A stretch of DNA of 48,466 nucleotides from Microvirga arabica (GTDB lineage Bacteria; Pseudomonadota; Alphaproteobacteria; Rhizobiales; Beijerinckiaceae), in NCBI RefSeq assembly GCF_016811235.1, contig NZ_JAFBID010000043.1, forward strand, positions 1-48,466, read 5' to 3'. Below the pieces are notes generated by a model. It was not told the origin of the DNA and made no database searches. It was given only the letters and a program-made list of their open reading frames with translations. Shown here piece after piece: positions 11,412-21,396 of this stretch (its first letter is position 1; each line of letters begins with the position of its first letter). The position numbers were made by a program, and so were the translations under genes.

Positions 11412-12833
11412 ATGAGCGAATCACCGAAGCCCCGTTTTGCCATCGACCTCAACGAGATCGAGCGGCAACTCGCCCAGGCGGGCGCCCCGCAGAACCATCA
11501 GGCTTCCGCCTCGCGGAACGATCCGCTGGCGGAATTGGCCCGGATCGTGGGGCAAGACGATCCATTTCAATCGATTCTGGCCAATGACGGCTCGTCCCGC
11601 CAGCGCCCACAGGGTGCGTCAGTGGACGATCTTTTCGCCGTCCGCGACACTATGACGCCCGCAGCCCGCGAGGTGCCGGTCCGTGCGTCTCACGCCGGTC
11701 AGGCCCAGCCCGTCTACGATCAGGACGGCTACCCTCATGCCCGCGCGGCCGAGCCGGCCTACGGCCATCAGGATCAGGCGTCCTACCAGCAGGATTCGTA
11801 CGGCAACGAGGCCTATGCCCAGGACTATTACTCGGATCAGGCCGCCCAGTACCCCAACCAGGGTTATGACGCTGCTGACCGCCTCGACTACCCGCCGGTG
11901 GAGAAAACTCGCTCCCGCAAGGGGCCGGTTGCCATCGCGGCCGTTCTCGGCGCTCTCGTTCTCGGCGGCGGTGGGGCCTACATGGCGTCGGATTCGTCCT
12001 CGATCACGGGCGGCGAGCCGCCGTTGATCAAGGCGAACAACGAGCCGACCAAGGTGCAGCCGCAGAACCCGGGCGGGGTCGAGATCCCGAACCAGAACAA
12101 GCAGATCTACGAGCGCGCCAACCAGGACGGCGCCACCAAGGTGGTCAACCGCGAGGAGCAGCCCGTCGACGTACAGCAGGCCGTGCGCATGAACGGCAAC
12201 GCCGTAGCGGACGCCACCGGCGGCACCCTCGGCGCGGCGGGCAAGCCCCAGCAGACCGCCAGCTTGAACCTCGGCGAGCCGAAGAAGGTCCGCACGGTCA
12301 CGATCCGTCCGGATGGCACCATGGCCGGCGAGGCACCGGCGCCCCAGCCGGCAGCTCCCGCCGCCATGACCCTTCCGCCGCAGGCTCAACCCGCTCCGGT
12401 CCAGGTTGCGTCCGTCCAAGTCCCGGCGGCGCAGCCTAAGCCGGTCGCGAGCACGCCCGTAGCAGCTCCGGCCACGCCTGCTCCGACCCCGAAGCCCACC
12501 CCGGCCGCAGCAACACCCTCCAGCACCCCGGCGCCGCAGCAGGTGGCCTCGGTTCAGCCGGCGGCTCCCGCGGCCGCGGAGACGACCCCGACCGGCGGCT
12601 TTGCCGTGCAGTTGGGCGTTGCCACTTCCGAAGCATCGGCCCAGTCGGTCTTCGCTTCGTTCCAGCGCAAGTATTCCGATCTCGAAGGCCAGTCCTCGAT
12701 GATCCGCAAGGCCGAGGTGAACGGCAATACCGTCTACCGCGTCCGCGTCGGACCGATGTCGAAGGAGGAGGCCTCCTCCCTCTGCTCCAAGCTCCAGGGG
12801 CAGGGCGGGCAGTGCTTCGTGGCCAAGAACTGA
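11412..12833 (+). CDS. SPOR domain-containing membrane protein
   Basis: A 473-residue inner-membrane protein. A polar cytoplasmic N-terminal third (about 1-170, with many Gln and Tyr) precedes a single transmembrane helix (about 173-195, VAIAAVLGALVLGGGGAYMA). A long Pro/Ala/Gln-rich periplasmic linker leads to a C-terminal SPOR domain (about 395-472, beginning GGFAVQLGVATSEASA). SPOR domains bind peptidoglycan stripped of stem peptides at division septa, so a role at the division site is likely. The start ATG has CTGGAGAT upstream. It lies between argS and nagZ, the usual place for this gene in Hyphomicrobiales. No enzyme domain is present, so it should act through wall binding and partners. 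Confidence 0.9.
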   Translation: MSESPKPRFAIDLNEIERQLAQAGAPQNHQASASRNDPLAELARIVGQDDPFQSILANDGSSRQRPQGASVDDLFAVRDTMTPAAREVPVRASHAGQAQPVYDQDGYPHARAAEPAYGHQDQASYQQDSYGNEAYAQDYYSDQAAQYPNQGYDAADRLDYPPVEKTRSRKGPVAIAAVLGALVLGGGGAYMASDSSSITGGEPPLIKANNEPTKVQPQNPGGVEIPNQNKQIYERANQDGATKVVNREEQPVDVQQAVRMNGNAVADATGGTLGAAGKPQQTASLNLGEPKKVRTVTIRPDGTMAGEAPAPQPAAPAAMTLPPQAQPAPVQVASVQVPAAQPKPVASTPVAAPATPAPTPKPTPAAATPSSTPAPQQVASVQPAAPAAAETTPTGGFAVQLGVATSEASAQSVFASFQRKYSDLEGQSSMIRKAEVNGNTVYRVRVGPMSKEEASSLCSKLQGQGGQCFVAKN

Positions 12834-12907
12834 CCTAACTTGGAACTGAGCAAGCTTAGCAGCCGAGAATTCTTGACCCTGCCGAGCAGGGGACGTAAGG
12901 CGCGGGT

Positions 12908-13927
12908 ATGACCACCCGCGCCTTTATTGCTGGATGCTCCGGCTTTGAACTCACCCCCGACGAGGTTGCCTTCTTCCGGGAAGCGCAGCCTTGGGGCTTC
13001 ATCCTGTTCCGCCGCAACGTGGATACGCCTGAGCGGGTGAGGGCGCTCTGCGCCTCCCTGAGGGACACGGTCGGACGAACCGACGCCCCGATCCTCATCG
13101 ATCAGGAGGGTGGCCGGGTTCAGCGCATGGGGCCGCCGCACTGGCCGAAATACCCGCCCGGGCGCACCTACGGGCTCGTCCACGCCAACGATCCTCTCGT
13201 CCAGCGGGAGATCGCCCGCCTCGGGGCGCGGCTGATCGCCCACGACCTGCGGTCCGTCGGGATCACCGTGGATTGCCTGCCGGTCCTCGACGTGCCGTCG
13301 CCCGGAGCCCACGACATCATCGGCGACCGGGCCTACGGCAAGACCCCCGCCCAAGTGGCCGTGCTCGGACGGGCCGCCGCCGAGGGGCTGCTGGCCGGCG
13401 GTGTCCTGCCGGTGGTCAAGCACATGCCGGGCCACGGCCGGGCCGGGGCCGACAGCCACCTGGCGTTGCCTGTGGTCGAGGCCTCCCGCGAGGAGTTGGA
13501 GCGGCACGATTTTGCGACGTTCCGTATGCTCACCGACATGCCGCTCGCGATGACGGCTCACGTGGTCTACACGGCCCTCGACCCGGAGAATCCCGCCACC
13601 ACCTCCCGCATCGTCATGGAGGAGATCATCCGCGGCCATATCGGCTATGACGGGCTGGTGATGACCGACGACCTGTCCATGCATGCCCTGTCGGGATCCT
13701 TCCGGAGCCGGTCCGAAGCGGCTTTTGCGGCCGGCTGCGACATGGCCCTCCACTGCAACGGCAGCATGGAGGAGATGAGCGCGGTGGCCGAGGCTGCCCC
13801 CATCCTGACTGGCGATGCCCTGCGCCGCGCTAACGCTGCGTTAGCGCGCATCACCCACGAGCCTGAGCCTCTGGATCCTGTGGATGCCCGGGCGCGGCTC
13901 GATTCCGCGCTTGCGATGATCGCCTAA
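12908..13927 (+). CDS. nagZ: beta-N-acetylhexosaminidase (peptidoglycan recycling)
   Basis: Glycoside hydrolase family 3 enzyme that removes N-acetylglucosamine from GlcNAc-anhydroMurNAc products during cell-wall recycling in the cytosol. The 339-residue length is that of NagZ. Family motifs are visible: DQEGGRVQRM near 65, KHMPGHGRAGADSH near 170 (the loop carrying the Asp/His pair) and MTDDLSMHAL near 252, where the first Asp of DDLSM is the nucleophile in characterised NagZ. There is no signal peptide, which fits cytosolic recycling. It lies 74 bases after the SPOR gene and 40 bases before scpA, and probably shares their transcript. Confidence 0.94.
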   Translation: MTTRAFIAGCSGFELTPDEVAFFREAQPWGFILFRRNVDTPERVRALCASLRDTVGRTDAPILIDQEGGRVQRMGPPHWPKYPPGRTYGLVHANDPLVQREIARLGARLIAHDLRSVGITVDCLPVLDVPSPGAHDIIGDRAYGKTPAQVAVLGRAAAEGLLAGGVLPVVKHMPGHGRAGADSHLALPVVEASREELERHDFATFRMLTDMPLAMTAHVVYTALDPENPATTSRIVMEEIIRGHIGYDGLVMTDDLSMHALSGSFRSRSEAAFAAGCDMALHCNGSMEEMSAVAEAAPILTGDALRRANAALARITHEPEPLDPVDARARLDSALAMIA

Positions 13928-13967
13928 AGCCCGTGAAGCTTCGCGCGGAGTGAGTTGAGTATCATCC

Positions 13968-14768
13968 ATGGCAAAGCCCTTACCCTTTGACGAAGTCGAG
14001 CTGAACGAGCGTGCCGAGAGCGAGCCCGCTCTGCTCGTCGACGTGGACGGGTTCGAAGGACCGCTCGACCTGCTGCTTGAACTCGCCCGCCGCCAGAAGG
14101 TCGACCTCCACCGCATCTCGATCCTGGCGCTTGCCGAGCAGTACATCGCCTTCATCGAGGCGGCACGGCGCATGCGCCTGGAGCTGGCGGCCGACTACCT
14201 CGTGATGGCGGCTTGGCTCGCCTATCTCAAGTCCCGCCTCCTGCTGCCCGAGCCGCCGAAAGGCGAGGAGCCGAGCGCCGAGGATCTCGCCTCCGCCTTG
14301 GCCCTGCGCCTGCGTCGCCTGGAGGCGATCCGCGAGGCCGCCAAGCGGATGGGCGAGCGCGCCTGGCTCGGCCGCGACGTGTTCGCCCGCGGCGCTCCGG
14401 AGCCGGTGATCATCAACCGGGATTCCCATTACGAGGCCAGCCTCTACGACCTGCTCAAAGCCTATGCCCAGCAGCGACAGATGCGGTTCAACGCCAGGGT
14501 TTCGCTGCACAAGCGGAATGTCTGGTCCCTGGTCGAGGCCCGGGAGGCCCTGGAGCGCCTTGTCGGTCACCTGAGTGATTGGGTGACCCTCGACACCTAT
14601 CTTGTGGAATACATGGTCGAGCCCGCCATGCGCCCGACCGTTCTGGCCTCGGCCCTCTCCGCCACCCTGGAGATGGTGCGTGAGGGCAAGCTCACGGTCC
14701 GGCAGGACGAGGCTTTCGCGCCGGTCTGGGTCAAGCCCGTGGCCGACCCGGCCGAGGCAGGAGTTTAG
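13968..14768 (+). CDS. scpA: segregation and condensation protein A (kleisin)
   Basis: Kleisin subunit of the SMC-ScpAB condensin that compacts and segregates the chromosome. The 266 residues show the family N-terminal signature FEGPLDLLLELARRQKVDL, then YLVMAAWLAYLKSRLLLP, and a C-terminal winged-helix region near 200-250. ScpA bridges the SMC head and neck through its two ends and binds ScpB in the middle. The stop is one base before the scpB start, so the two are translationally coupled. No smc gene is in the window; it is usually elsewhere in this order. Confidence 0.94.
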   Translation: MAKPLPFDEVELNERAESEPALLVDVDGFEGPLDLLLELARRQKVDLHRISILALAEQYIAFIEAARRMRLELAADYLVMAAWLAYLKSRLLLPEPPKGEEPSAEDLASALALRLRRLEAIREAAKRMGERAWLGRDVFARGAPEPVIINRDSHYEASLYDLLKAYAQQRQMRFNARVSLHKRNVWSLVEAREALERLVGHLSDWVTLDTYLVEYMVEPAMRPTVLASALSATLEMVREGKLTVRQDEAFAPVWVKPVADPAEAGV

Positions 14769-14769
14769 G

Positions 14770-15485
14770 ATGCTGCCCGACATGCAGGACGAAGCCCCCG
14801 AAGCCATGGAAGACGAGACCCCTGAGGTCAGCCATGTGCCCGATCACAGCGAGGCCATGCGCATCGCCGAGGCGCTGCTATTCGCCTCCGCGGCGCCGTT
14901 GAGCGCCGAGGAACTGGCCGGCCGCCTGCCGGAAGGCGCGGACGTGGAGAAGATCCTGCAGGACTTGGCCGAGCTTTATGCGCTTCGGGGCGTCAACCTC
15001 GTACGTGTTGCCGGGAAATGGACCTTCCGCACGGCGAGCGACCTGTCCTTCGTGCTGGCCCGCGACGTGGTCGAGCAGCGCAAGCTCTCCCGCGCCGCCA
15101 TGGAGACGCTCGCCATCATCGCCTATCACCAGCCGGTGACCCGGGCCGAGATCGAGGAGATCCGTGGCGTGGCCACCTCGAAGGGCACCATCGACACGCT
15201 CCTGGAGACGGGCTGGATCCGCCTGCGGGGACGCCGGAAGGCGCCCGGACGCCCCGTCACCTACGGCACGACGCCGGCCTTCCTGGAGCATTTCGGCCTC
15301 GATGCCATCGAGGACCTGCCGGGCCTTGAGGAGCTGAAGGGCGCGGGCTTCATCGAGGGCCGCGTTCCCTCCGACTTCTCGGTGCCGGTTCCGTCCGATG
15401 CCGATATCCTGCGCGAGGACGAGGATCCCCTCGAGGACGATCTCCTGCAGCCTCTGGACATGCACCAGACCGAGGCCGGCGAGGA

Positions 15486-15489
<4 letters not shown>
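14770..15489 (+). CDS. scpB: segregation and condensation protein B
   Basis: Winged-helix partner of ScpA in the SMC condensin complex. The 239 residues contain the conserved stretches [57 protein letters not shown] and [13 protein letters not shown] that define the family. An acidic tail ([13 protein letters not shown]) follows. An alternative ATG lies four codons in. Its ATGA stop/start overlaps the next gene by four bases, which ties the ABC ATPase into the same operon. Confidence 0.94.
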
Positions 15490-16610
<1,121 letters not shown>

Positions 16611-16669
16611 GTTGGCGGCGAGTTCCTTATCTGAAATGCCGCGCCCCTCGAGGGCGCAGGAGGATTGCC

Positions 16670-16918
16670 ATGGGTGGCACGAGTATTTGGCACTGGATCG
16701 TCGTGGGTCTGATCGTCGTCCTGCTGTTCGGACGCGGCAAGATCTCCGACATGATGGGCGACGTCGCGAAGGGCATCAAGGCCTTCAAGAAGGGCATGTC
16801 CGAGGACGACACCCCGGCCAAGCCGGTGCAGCCGTCCGAACCGGTCCGGACCATCGATCACCAGAACGGCACGACGACCACCACGACCACCGTCTCGACG
16901 GACCACAAGGTCGGCTAA
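16670..16918 (+). CDS. tatA: Sec-independent protein translocase subunit TatA
   Basis: An 82-residue protein with one transmembrane helix ([20 protein letters not shown]), then the amphipathic helix typical of TatA ([17 protein letters not shown]) and a charged tail ending in a run of threonines. TatA polymerises to form the passage for folded proteins with twin-arginine signal peptides. An ideal AGGAGG lies six bases before the ATG, giving strong initiation, which suits the high TatA copy number. It is first in tatABC; 74 bases containing a GC-rich inverted repeat separate it from tatB. Confidence 0.95.
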   Translation: MGGTSIWHWIVVGLIVVLLFGRGKISDMMGDVAKGIKAFKKGMSEDDTPAKPVQPSEPVRTIDHQNGTTTTTTTVSTDHKVG

Positions 16919-16992
16919 GCGATGTACGCGCGCCGCAGGATGTGGCGCGTCGGTACGTGTGAGTATCTAAAGGGCAGGTTCGAGGCCACGTC

Positions 16993-17553
16993 ATGTTGGA
17001 CATGAGCTGGGGTGAGATCATGACGATCGGCGCCGTCGCGCTGATCGTGATCGGCCCGAAGGATCTGCCCAAAGCCCTGCGCACCGTGGGACAGATGACC
17101 AGCAAGCTCCGCCGCATGGCGTCGGAGTTCCAGGGCCAGTTCAACGAGGCCATGCGGGAAGCCGAACTCGACGAGGTCAAGAAGCAGCTCCAGAGCGTGA
17201 ACGAGGCCGTTCCATCGCTCAACACGAGCTTCAACCCGATCCAGACGATCCGGGACGAGCTGAAGACCTCCATCGAGGCGCCCGTTGCAACCGCCGAAAA
17301 GGCGCCGGAGCCGGAGAGCAGCCCAGAGCCTGCCCAGGTGGAAGTTCAGGTGCCTTCCGATGCCTCGGTACAGGCGGCGGTGGAGGGACGGGCGCCGGCG
17401 CCCGCCGATCCGCTCGTCGACCTGCCGCTCCCACAGAGCGTGGATCCGGCAACGGAAATCGCCGAATCCCTGCGGCGGGAAGCCGAGTATGAAGCCCAGC
17501 AGGCTGCTCTTGCCCAGCAGTTCGCAGAGAAACCGGACGCGAAAGTCGGATGA
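16993..17553 (+). CDS. tatB: Sec-independent protein translocase subunit TatB
   Basis: A 186-residue TatB: N-terminal helix (SWGEIMTIGAVALIVIGPKD), conserved GPKDLPKALR hinge, amphipathic helices to about 75, then a long Ala/Pro/Glu-rich cytoplasmic tail. TatB works with TatC in recognising twin-arginine substrates before TatA recruitment. The Glu in the membrane segment (SWGEIM) is the conserved polar residue of TatB. It overlaps tatC by four bases (ATGA), so the two are made together. Confidence 0.95.
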   Translation: MLDMSWGEIMTIGAVALIVIGPKDLPKALRTVGQMTSKLRRMASEFQGQFNEAMREAELDEVKKQLQSVNEAVPSLNTSFNPIQTIRDELKTSIEAPVATAEKAPEPESSPEPAQVEVQVPSDASVQAAVEGRAPAPADPLVDLPLPQSVDPATEIAESLRREAEYEAQQAALAQQFAEKPDAKVG

Positions 17554-18353
17554 CCACTGCCGTCGAACAGGATGAGGTCGAGTCCTCGCGCGCGCCTCTG
17601 ATCGAGCACCTGACCGAGCTGCGCTCGCGCCTCATCAAGGCGCTGGTCGCGTTCGTGGCGATGTTCTTCATCTGCTTTGCCGTCGCGAAGTACATCTACA
17701 ACGCGCTGGTGTGGCCCTACGTCCTGGCGGTCGGCTCCCCCGAGGCGGCGCGTCTCGTCTACACCCATGGCCTGGAATACCTGTTCACCCAGATTCAGGT
17801 TGCGGCCTTCGGCGCGGGCTTCCTGGCCTTCCCGGTCATCGCCATGCAGGTCTACAAGTTCGTGGCGCCGGGCCTCTACAAGAACGAGCGCCGGGCCTTC
17901 GTGCCCTATCTCGTCGCCACGCCCGTTCTTTTCGCCGTCGGCGCGGCCTGCGTCTACTTCATCGCCATGCCGCTCCTCATGCGCTTCTCCGTGGGCATGC
18001 AGCAGCTGGCCGTGGAAGCCGGGCCGACCATCGAGTTCCTGCCCAAGGTCAGCGAGTACCTGTCGCTGATCATGACCCTGATCTTCGCCTTCGGCATCTG
18101 CTTCCAGCTGCCGGTGATCCTGACCCTGCTGGCGCGAGCCGGAATCATCGATTCGCAGTTCCTGAAGGACAAGCGGCGCTACGCCATCGTGATCGTGTTC
18201 GTGATCGCCGCGGTCCTGACCCCGCCGGATGTGATCAGCCAGTTCGCCCTTGCGATCCCCACCCTGCTTCTTTACGAGGCATCCATCTTCTCCGTCATCA
18301 TGGTCGAGAAGAAGCGTGCGGAAGCCGAGGCCGCGCGCGCGGCAGAGGAATAG
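17550..18353 (+). CDS. tatC: Sec-independent protein translocase subunit TatC
   Basis: A 267-residue polytopic membrane protein with the six helices expected of TatC. The N-terminus has the family stretch LIEHLTELRSRLIKAL, and later PFVPYL-like and FGICFQLPVILTLL segments match TatC helices 3 to 5. TatC is the receptor for the twin-arginine signal. The cytoplasmic C-terminus is short and charged (EKKRAEAEAARAAEE). It ends the tat genes; a long hairpin and serS follow. Confidence 0.95.
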   Translation: MTTAVEQDEVESSRAPLIEHLTELRSRLIKALVAFVAMFFICFAVAKYIYNALVWPYVLAVGSPEAARLVYTHGLEYLFTQIQVAAFGAGFLAFPVIAMQVYKFVAPGLYKNERRAFVPYLVATPVLFAVGAACVYFIAMPLLMRFSVGMQQLAVEAGPTIEFLPKVSEYLSLIMTLIFAFGICFQLPVILTLLARAGIIDSQFLKDKRRYAIVIVFVIAAVLTPPDVISQFALAIPTLLLYEASIFSVIMVEKKRAEAEAARAAEE

Positions 18354-18364
18354 GGCCGACAGGC

Positions 18365-18417
18365 TCGACACACCGGCCGCCACCCTCGGCAGAAGATTGA
18401 AGGGGCGGCCGTGTCGA
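18365..18417 (+). other. long imperfect hairpin in the tatC-serS gap
   Basis: The arms TCGACACACCGGCCGCC and GGCGGCCGTGTCGA pair with a two-base bulge around a 22-base loop. It lies 12 bases after the tatC stop and 37 bases before the serS start. No T-run follows, so it is not a classical terminator; it may shape mRNA stability or expression between tatC and serS. Confidence 0.55.
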
Positions 18418-18454
18418 AGGGGCGGGGCCGTTCGACGAAGCAGGTCCTCATCCC

Positions 18455-19816
18455 ATGCACGACATTCGTTCCATCCGCGAGAATCCCGCGGCTTTCGACC
18501 AAGGCCTCCGGAACCGGGGCATGGGGCCCTTGTCCGCGCAGCTGATCGCCCTCGACGACCGGCGCAAGAGCGCCATCTCGGCCCTGCAGGCCGCCACTGA
18601 GCGCCGCAATGCCATGTCCAAGGAGATCGGACAGGCCAAGGCCAAGAAGGACGAGGCGCGGGCGCAGGAGCTGATGGCCGAGGTGGCCCGGATCAAGGAG
18701 ACGATGCCGGAGCTGGAGGAGGCCGAGCGCGTGGCCGAGAAGGCCTTGTTCGAGGCTCTTGCCGCGATCCCGAACATTCCCAAGGAGGGCGTGCCGGTCG
18801 GTGCCGACGAGCACGGCAACGTGGAGCGTCACCGCGTTGGTACGCCCCGCATGTCGAACAGCGCCAAGCAGCATTTCGAGATCGGCGAGGCCCTTGGCCT
18901 CATGGATTTCGAGACGGCCGCGAAGCTCTCCGGCTCGCGCTTCGTGGTGCTCAAAGCAGGACTCGCGCGTCTGGAGCGGGCGCTCGGCCAGTTCATGATT
19001 GACCTGCACACCAATGAGCACGGCTACACGGAAGTGAACCCGCCGCTGCTCGTTCGCGACGACGCCATGTTCGGCACCGCGCAGCTGCCGAAATTCGAGG
19101 ACGATCAGTTCTGGGCCTTCCCGGGCAACTCCCTCGAGCAGGTTGTTGCCGCAGCCCTTGAGGGCCAGCCGCGCGATGCCGTCGCCAAGATGATCAAGGA
19201 CACCCGCTACGGGATGATTCCGACGGCGGAGGTGACGCTCACCAATCTGGTGCGCGAGCAGATCCTGTCCGAGGAAGAACTGCCGCTGCGTTTCACCGCG
19301 CTGACCCCGAGCTTCCGCGCCGAGGCGGGCTCTGCCGGGCGCGACACGCGCGGCATGATCCGCCAGCACCAGTTCGTCAAATGCGAGCTCGTCTCGATCA
19401 CCACGCCCGAGACTTCGGCCGACGAGCACGAGCGCATGCTCACCAGCGCCGAGAACGTGCTGAAGAAATTGGAGCTGCCGTTCCGCACCGTGACGCTCTG
19501 CACCGGCGACATGGGCTTCTCCTCGACCAAGACCTACGACATCGAAGTCTGGCTGCCGGGGCAGGGGGCCTATCGCGAGATTTCGAGCTGCTCGGTGTGC
19601 TCCGACTTTCAAGCGCGCCGCATGAATGCCCGCTACCGCGCCGCCGGCGAGAAGCAGCCGCGCTTCGTGCACACCCTCAACGGCTCAGGACTGGCTGTCG
19701 GCCGCACGCTGGTGGCGGTGCTGGAGAACTACCAGAACGAGGACGGCAGCGTCACGATCCCCTCAGTTCTGCAGCCCTATATGGGCGGTCTCACCCGCAT
19801 CGAGCGTCAGGGCTGA
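18455..19816 (+). CDS. serS: serine--tRNA ligase
   Basis: Class II synthetase charging tRNA(Ser) and tRNA(Sec). The 453-residue protein has the N-terminal antiparallel coiled coil that grips the long variable arm (about 30-110, rich in Lys, Glu and Ala), motif 2 ([15 protein letters not shown], near 287) and motif 3 ([19 protein letters not shown], near 410), ending in VLQPYMGG. The start ATG fits the usual [11 protein letters not shown] beginning. surE follows with a two-base gap, so the two are coupled. Confidence 0.96.
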   Translation: MHDIRSIRENPAAFDQGLRNRGMGPLSAQLIALDDRRKSAISALQAATERRNAMSKEIGQAKAKKDEARAQELMAEVARIKETMPELEEAERVAEKALFEALAAIPNIPKEGVPVGADEHGNVERHRVGTPRMSNSAKQHFEIGEALGLMDFETAAKLSGSRFVVLKAGLARLERALGQFMIDLHTNEHGYTEVNPPLLVRDDAMFGTAQLPKFEDDQFWAFPGNSLEQVVAAALEGQPRDAVAKMIKDTRYGMIPTAEVTLTNLVREQILSEEELPLRFTALTPSFRAEAGSAGRDTRGMIRQHQFVKCELVSITTPETSADEHERMLTSAENVLKKLELPFRTVTLCTGDMGFSSTKTYDIEVWLPGQGAYREISSCSVCSDFQARRMNARYRAAGEKQPRFVHTLNGSGLAVGRTLVAVLENYQNEDGSVTIPSVLQPYMGGLTRIERQG

Positions 19817-19818
19817 AC

Positions 19819-20580
19819 ATGCGTATTCTCTGCACCAACGACGACGGCATCCACGCTCCGGGATTGAAGACCCTGGAGGCCATCGCCCGCGAGCTGTCGG
19901 ACGATGTCTGGGTCGTCGCGCCCGAGACGGATCAGAGCGGCGTCGCCCATTCGCTCTCGCTCAACGATCCCCTGCGCCTGCGCGAGATCTCCAGCCGTCA
20001 CTTTGCCGTCAGGGGCACGCCGACGGATTGCGTGATCATGGGCGTGCGCCACCTCATGCGGGATGCCAAGCCCGACCTCGTGCTCTCCGGCGTCAATCGC
20101 GGGCAGAACGTGGCCGAGGATGTGACCTATTCCGGCACGGTGGCGGGCGCCATCGAGGGCACGATTCTGGGCGTTCCTTCCATCGCGCTCTCCCAGGCCT
20201 ACGGCCCGACCACGCGCGATGCGCCGCGCTGGCAATGCGCCGAGCATCACGGCCCAAAAGTGGTGCGCAGAATTCTCGAGGCCGGCATCGACAAGGGCAT
20301 CCTCGTCAACGTGAACTTCCCGGATTGCGAGCCGGAGGAAGTTGAGGGGACGGCGCTCGTCAACCAGGGCCAGCGCACGCAGGAACTTCTGCGGCTTGAT
20401 GAGCGTCGCGACGGGCGCGGTAACCCTTATTTCTGGATCGCTTTCGAGCGACGCCCCTTCACGCCCGGCAACGGCACGGATCTCTGGGCCATCGCCAACC
20501 GGCGCATCGCCGTCACGCCGTTGCGCATCGACATGACCGACGAGCCAACCCTGACCCGATACGCACAGGCCTTCGGCTGA
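19819..20580 (+). CDS. surE: 5'/3'-nucleotidase SurE
   Basis: Metal-dependent nucleoside monophosphate phosphatase linked to survival in stationary phase. The 253 residues begin [15 protein letters not shown], whose NDDG holds two metal-binding aspartates; the Ser of [10 protein letters not shown] and the Asn of SGVNRGQN complete the usual site. The start is two bases after the serS stop. The surE-pcm pair that follows is a classic arrangement in proteobacteria, joining nucleotide salvage and protein repair. Confidence 0.95.
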   Translation: MRILCTNDDGIHAPGLKTLEAIARELSDDVWVVAPETDQSGVAHSLSLNDPLRLREISSRHFAVRGTPTDCVIMGVRHLMRDAKPDLVLSGVNRGQNVAEDVTYSGTVAGAIEGTILGVPSIALSQAYGPTTRDAPRWQCAEHHGPKVVRRILEAGIDKGILVNVNFPDCEPEEVEGTALVNQGQRTQELLRLDERRDGRGNPYFWIAFERRPFTPGNGTDLWAIANRRIAVTPLRIDMTDEPTLTRYAQAFG

Positions 20581-20596
20581 TGAGGATGCGGGCGCG

Positions 20597-21283
20597 ATGA
20601 ACCAGGATCTGCCATACCTGCCCGAGGCGGACGATGCCCGCGACGAGCAGGCGGCGATCGGGGCGGCGTCCTTCATCCTGTCGTTGCGGGCCAAAGGCAT
20701 TCGCGACACGGCGCTCCTGCGGGCCATGGAGCTTGTGCCGCGCGAGGTCTTTGCCCCGCGCCGCTTCACCGATCTCGCCCGCACCGACGTCGCCCTGCCG
20801 TTGCCCTGCGGCCAGACGATGACCGGCCCCGCAACGGTGGCCGCCATGCTGCTGGCGCTTGGCGTTCAACCCGGCCAGCGTGTGTTGGAGGTCGGGACGG
20901 GGAGCGGATACGTGACGGCGCTCCTGGCGCGGCTCGGCGCGGAGGTGACGAGCGTCGAGCGCTTCAACACCCTGGCGGCGGCGGCAGCCCAGCATCTCAA
21001 GATCGTCGAAGCAGGCAAGGTCCGCCTGGAGGTGGGCGACGGGCTCGCCACGCGGGTGCGGGACCGGTTCGATCGCATTCTCCTGAACGGCGCACGCCCG
21101 GAGTTGCCGGAAGCGCTGATGCCACTGCTCGGACCCGGAGGGCGCCTCGTGGGTGCGCTGACCGTCGAGGGCATGCCCCGCCTCGTGAAGATCGAGCGCG
21201 ACGCCGATGGAGAGCTCATGCAGAGCCTCGGCGTCCCTCTCCGGATTTCTCCGCTCGTCACCGGGATTGCGGCAACTCTCTGA
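20597..21283 (+). CDS. pcm: protein-L-isoaspartate O-methyltransferase
   Basis: Methylates L-isoaspartyl residues in aged proteins with S-adenosylmethionine so that they can be reset to aspartate. The 228 residues include the family stretch VPREVFAPRRF, LPCGQTMTGPATVAAML and the SAM-binding motif VLEVGTGSGYVTALLA near 96. The canonical Ser of the active-site loop (usually QTIS) is Thr/Gly here (QTMTGP), a variation also seen in some alphaproteobacterial copies. It sits 16 bases after surE. A few residues of the C-terminus (GIAATL) end just before a promoter-like gap. Confidence 0.92.
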   Translation: MNQDLPYLPEADDARDEQAAIGAASFILSLRAKGIRDTALLRAMELVPREVFAPRRFTDLARTDVALPLPCGQTMTGPATVAAMLLALGVQPGQRVLEVGTGSGYVTALLARLGAEVTSVERFNTLAAAAAQHLKIVEAGKVRLEVGDGLATRVRDRFDRILLNGARPELPEALMPLLGPGGRLVGALTVEGMPRLVKIERDADGELMQSLGVPLRISPLVTGIAATL

Positions 21284-21396
21284 CGAAAACGAAATTTTTT
21301 CGACAAGGTTACGAGAAAGTGCGCACCATCAACCGTTGCTTAACCTGAACAGGCTTTTAATCGCTCCATCGAGTTGCGTTCGGTTGGGGTTGAGTG

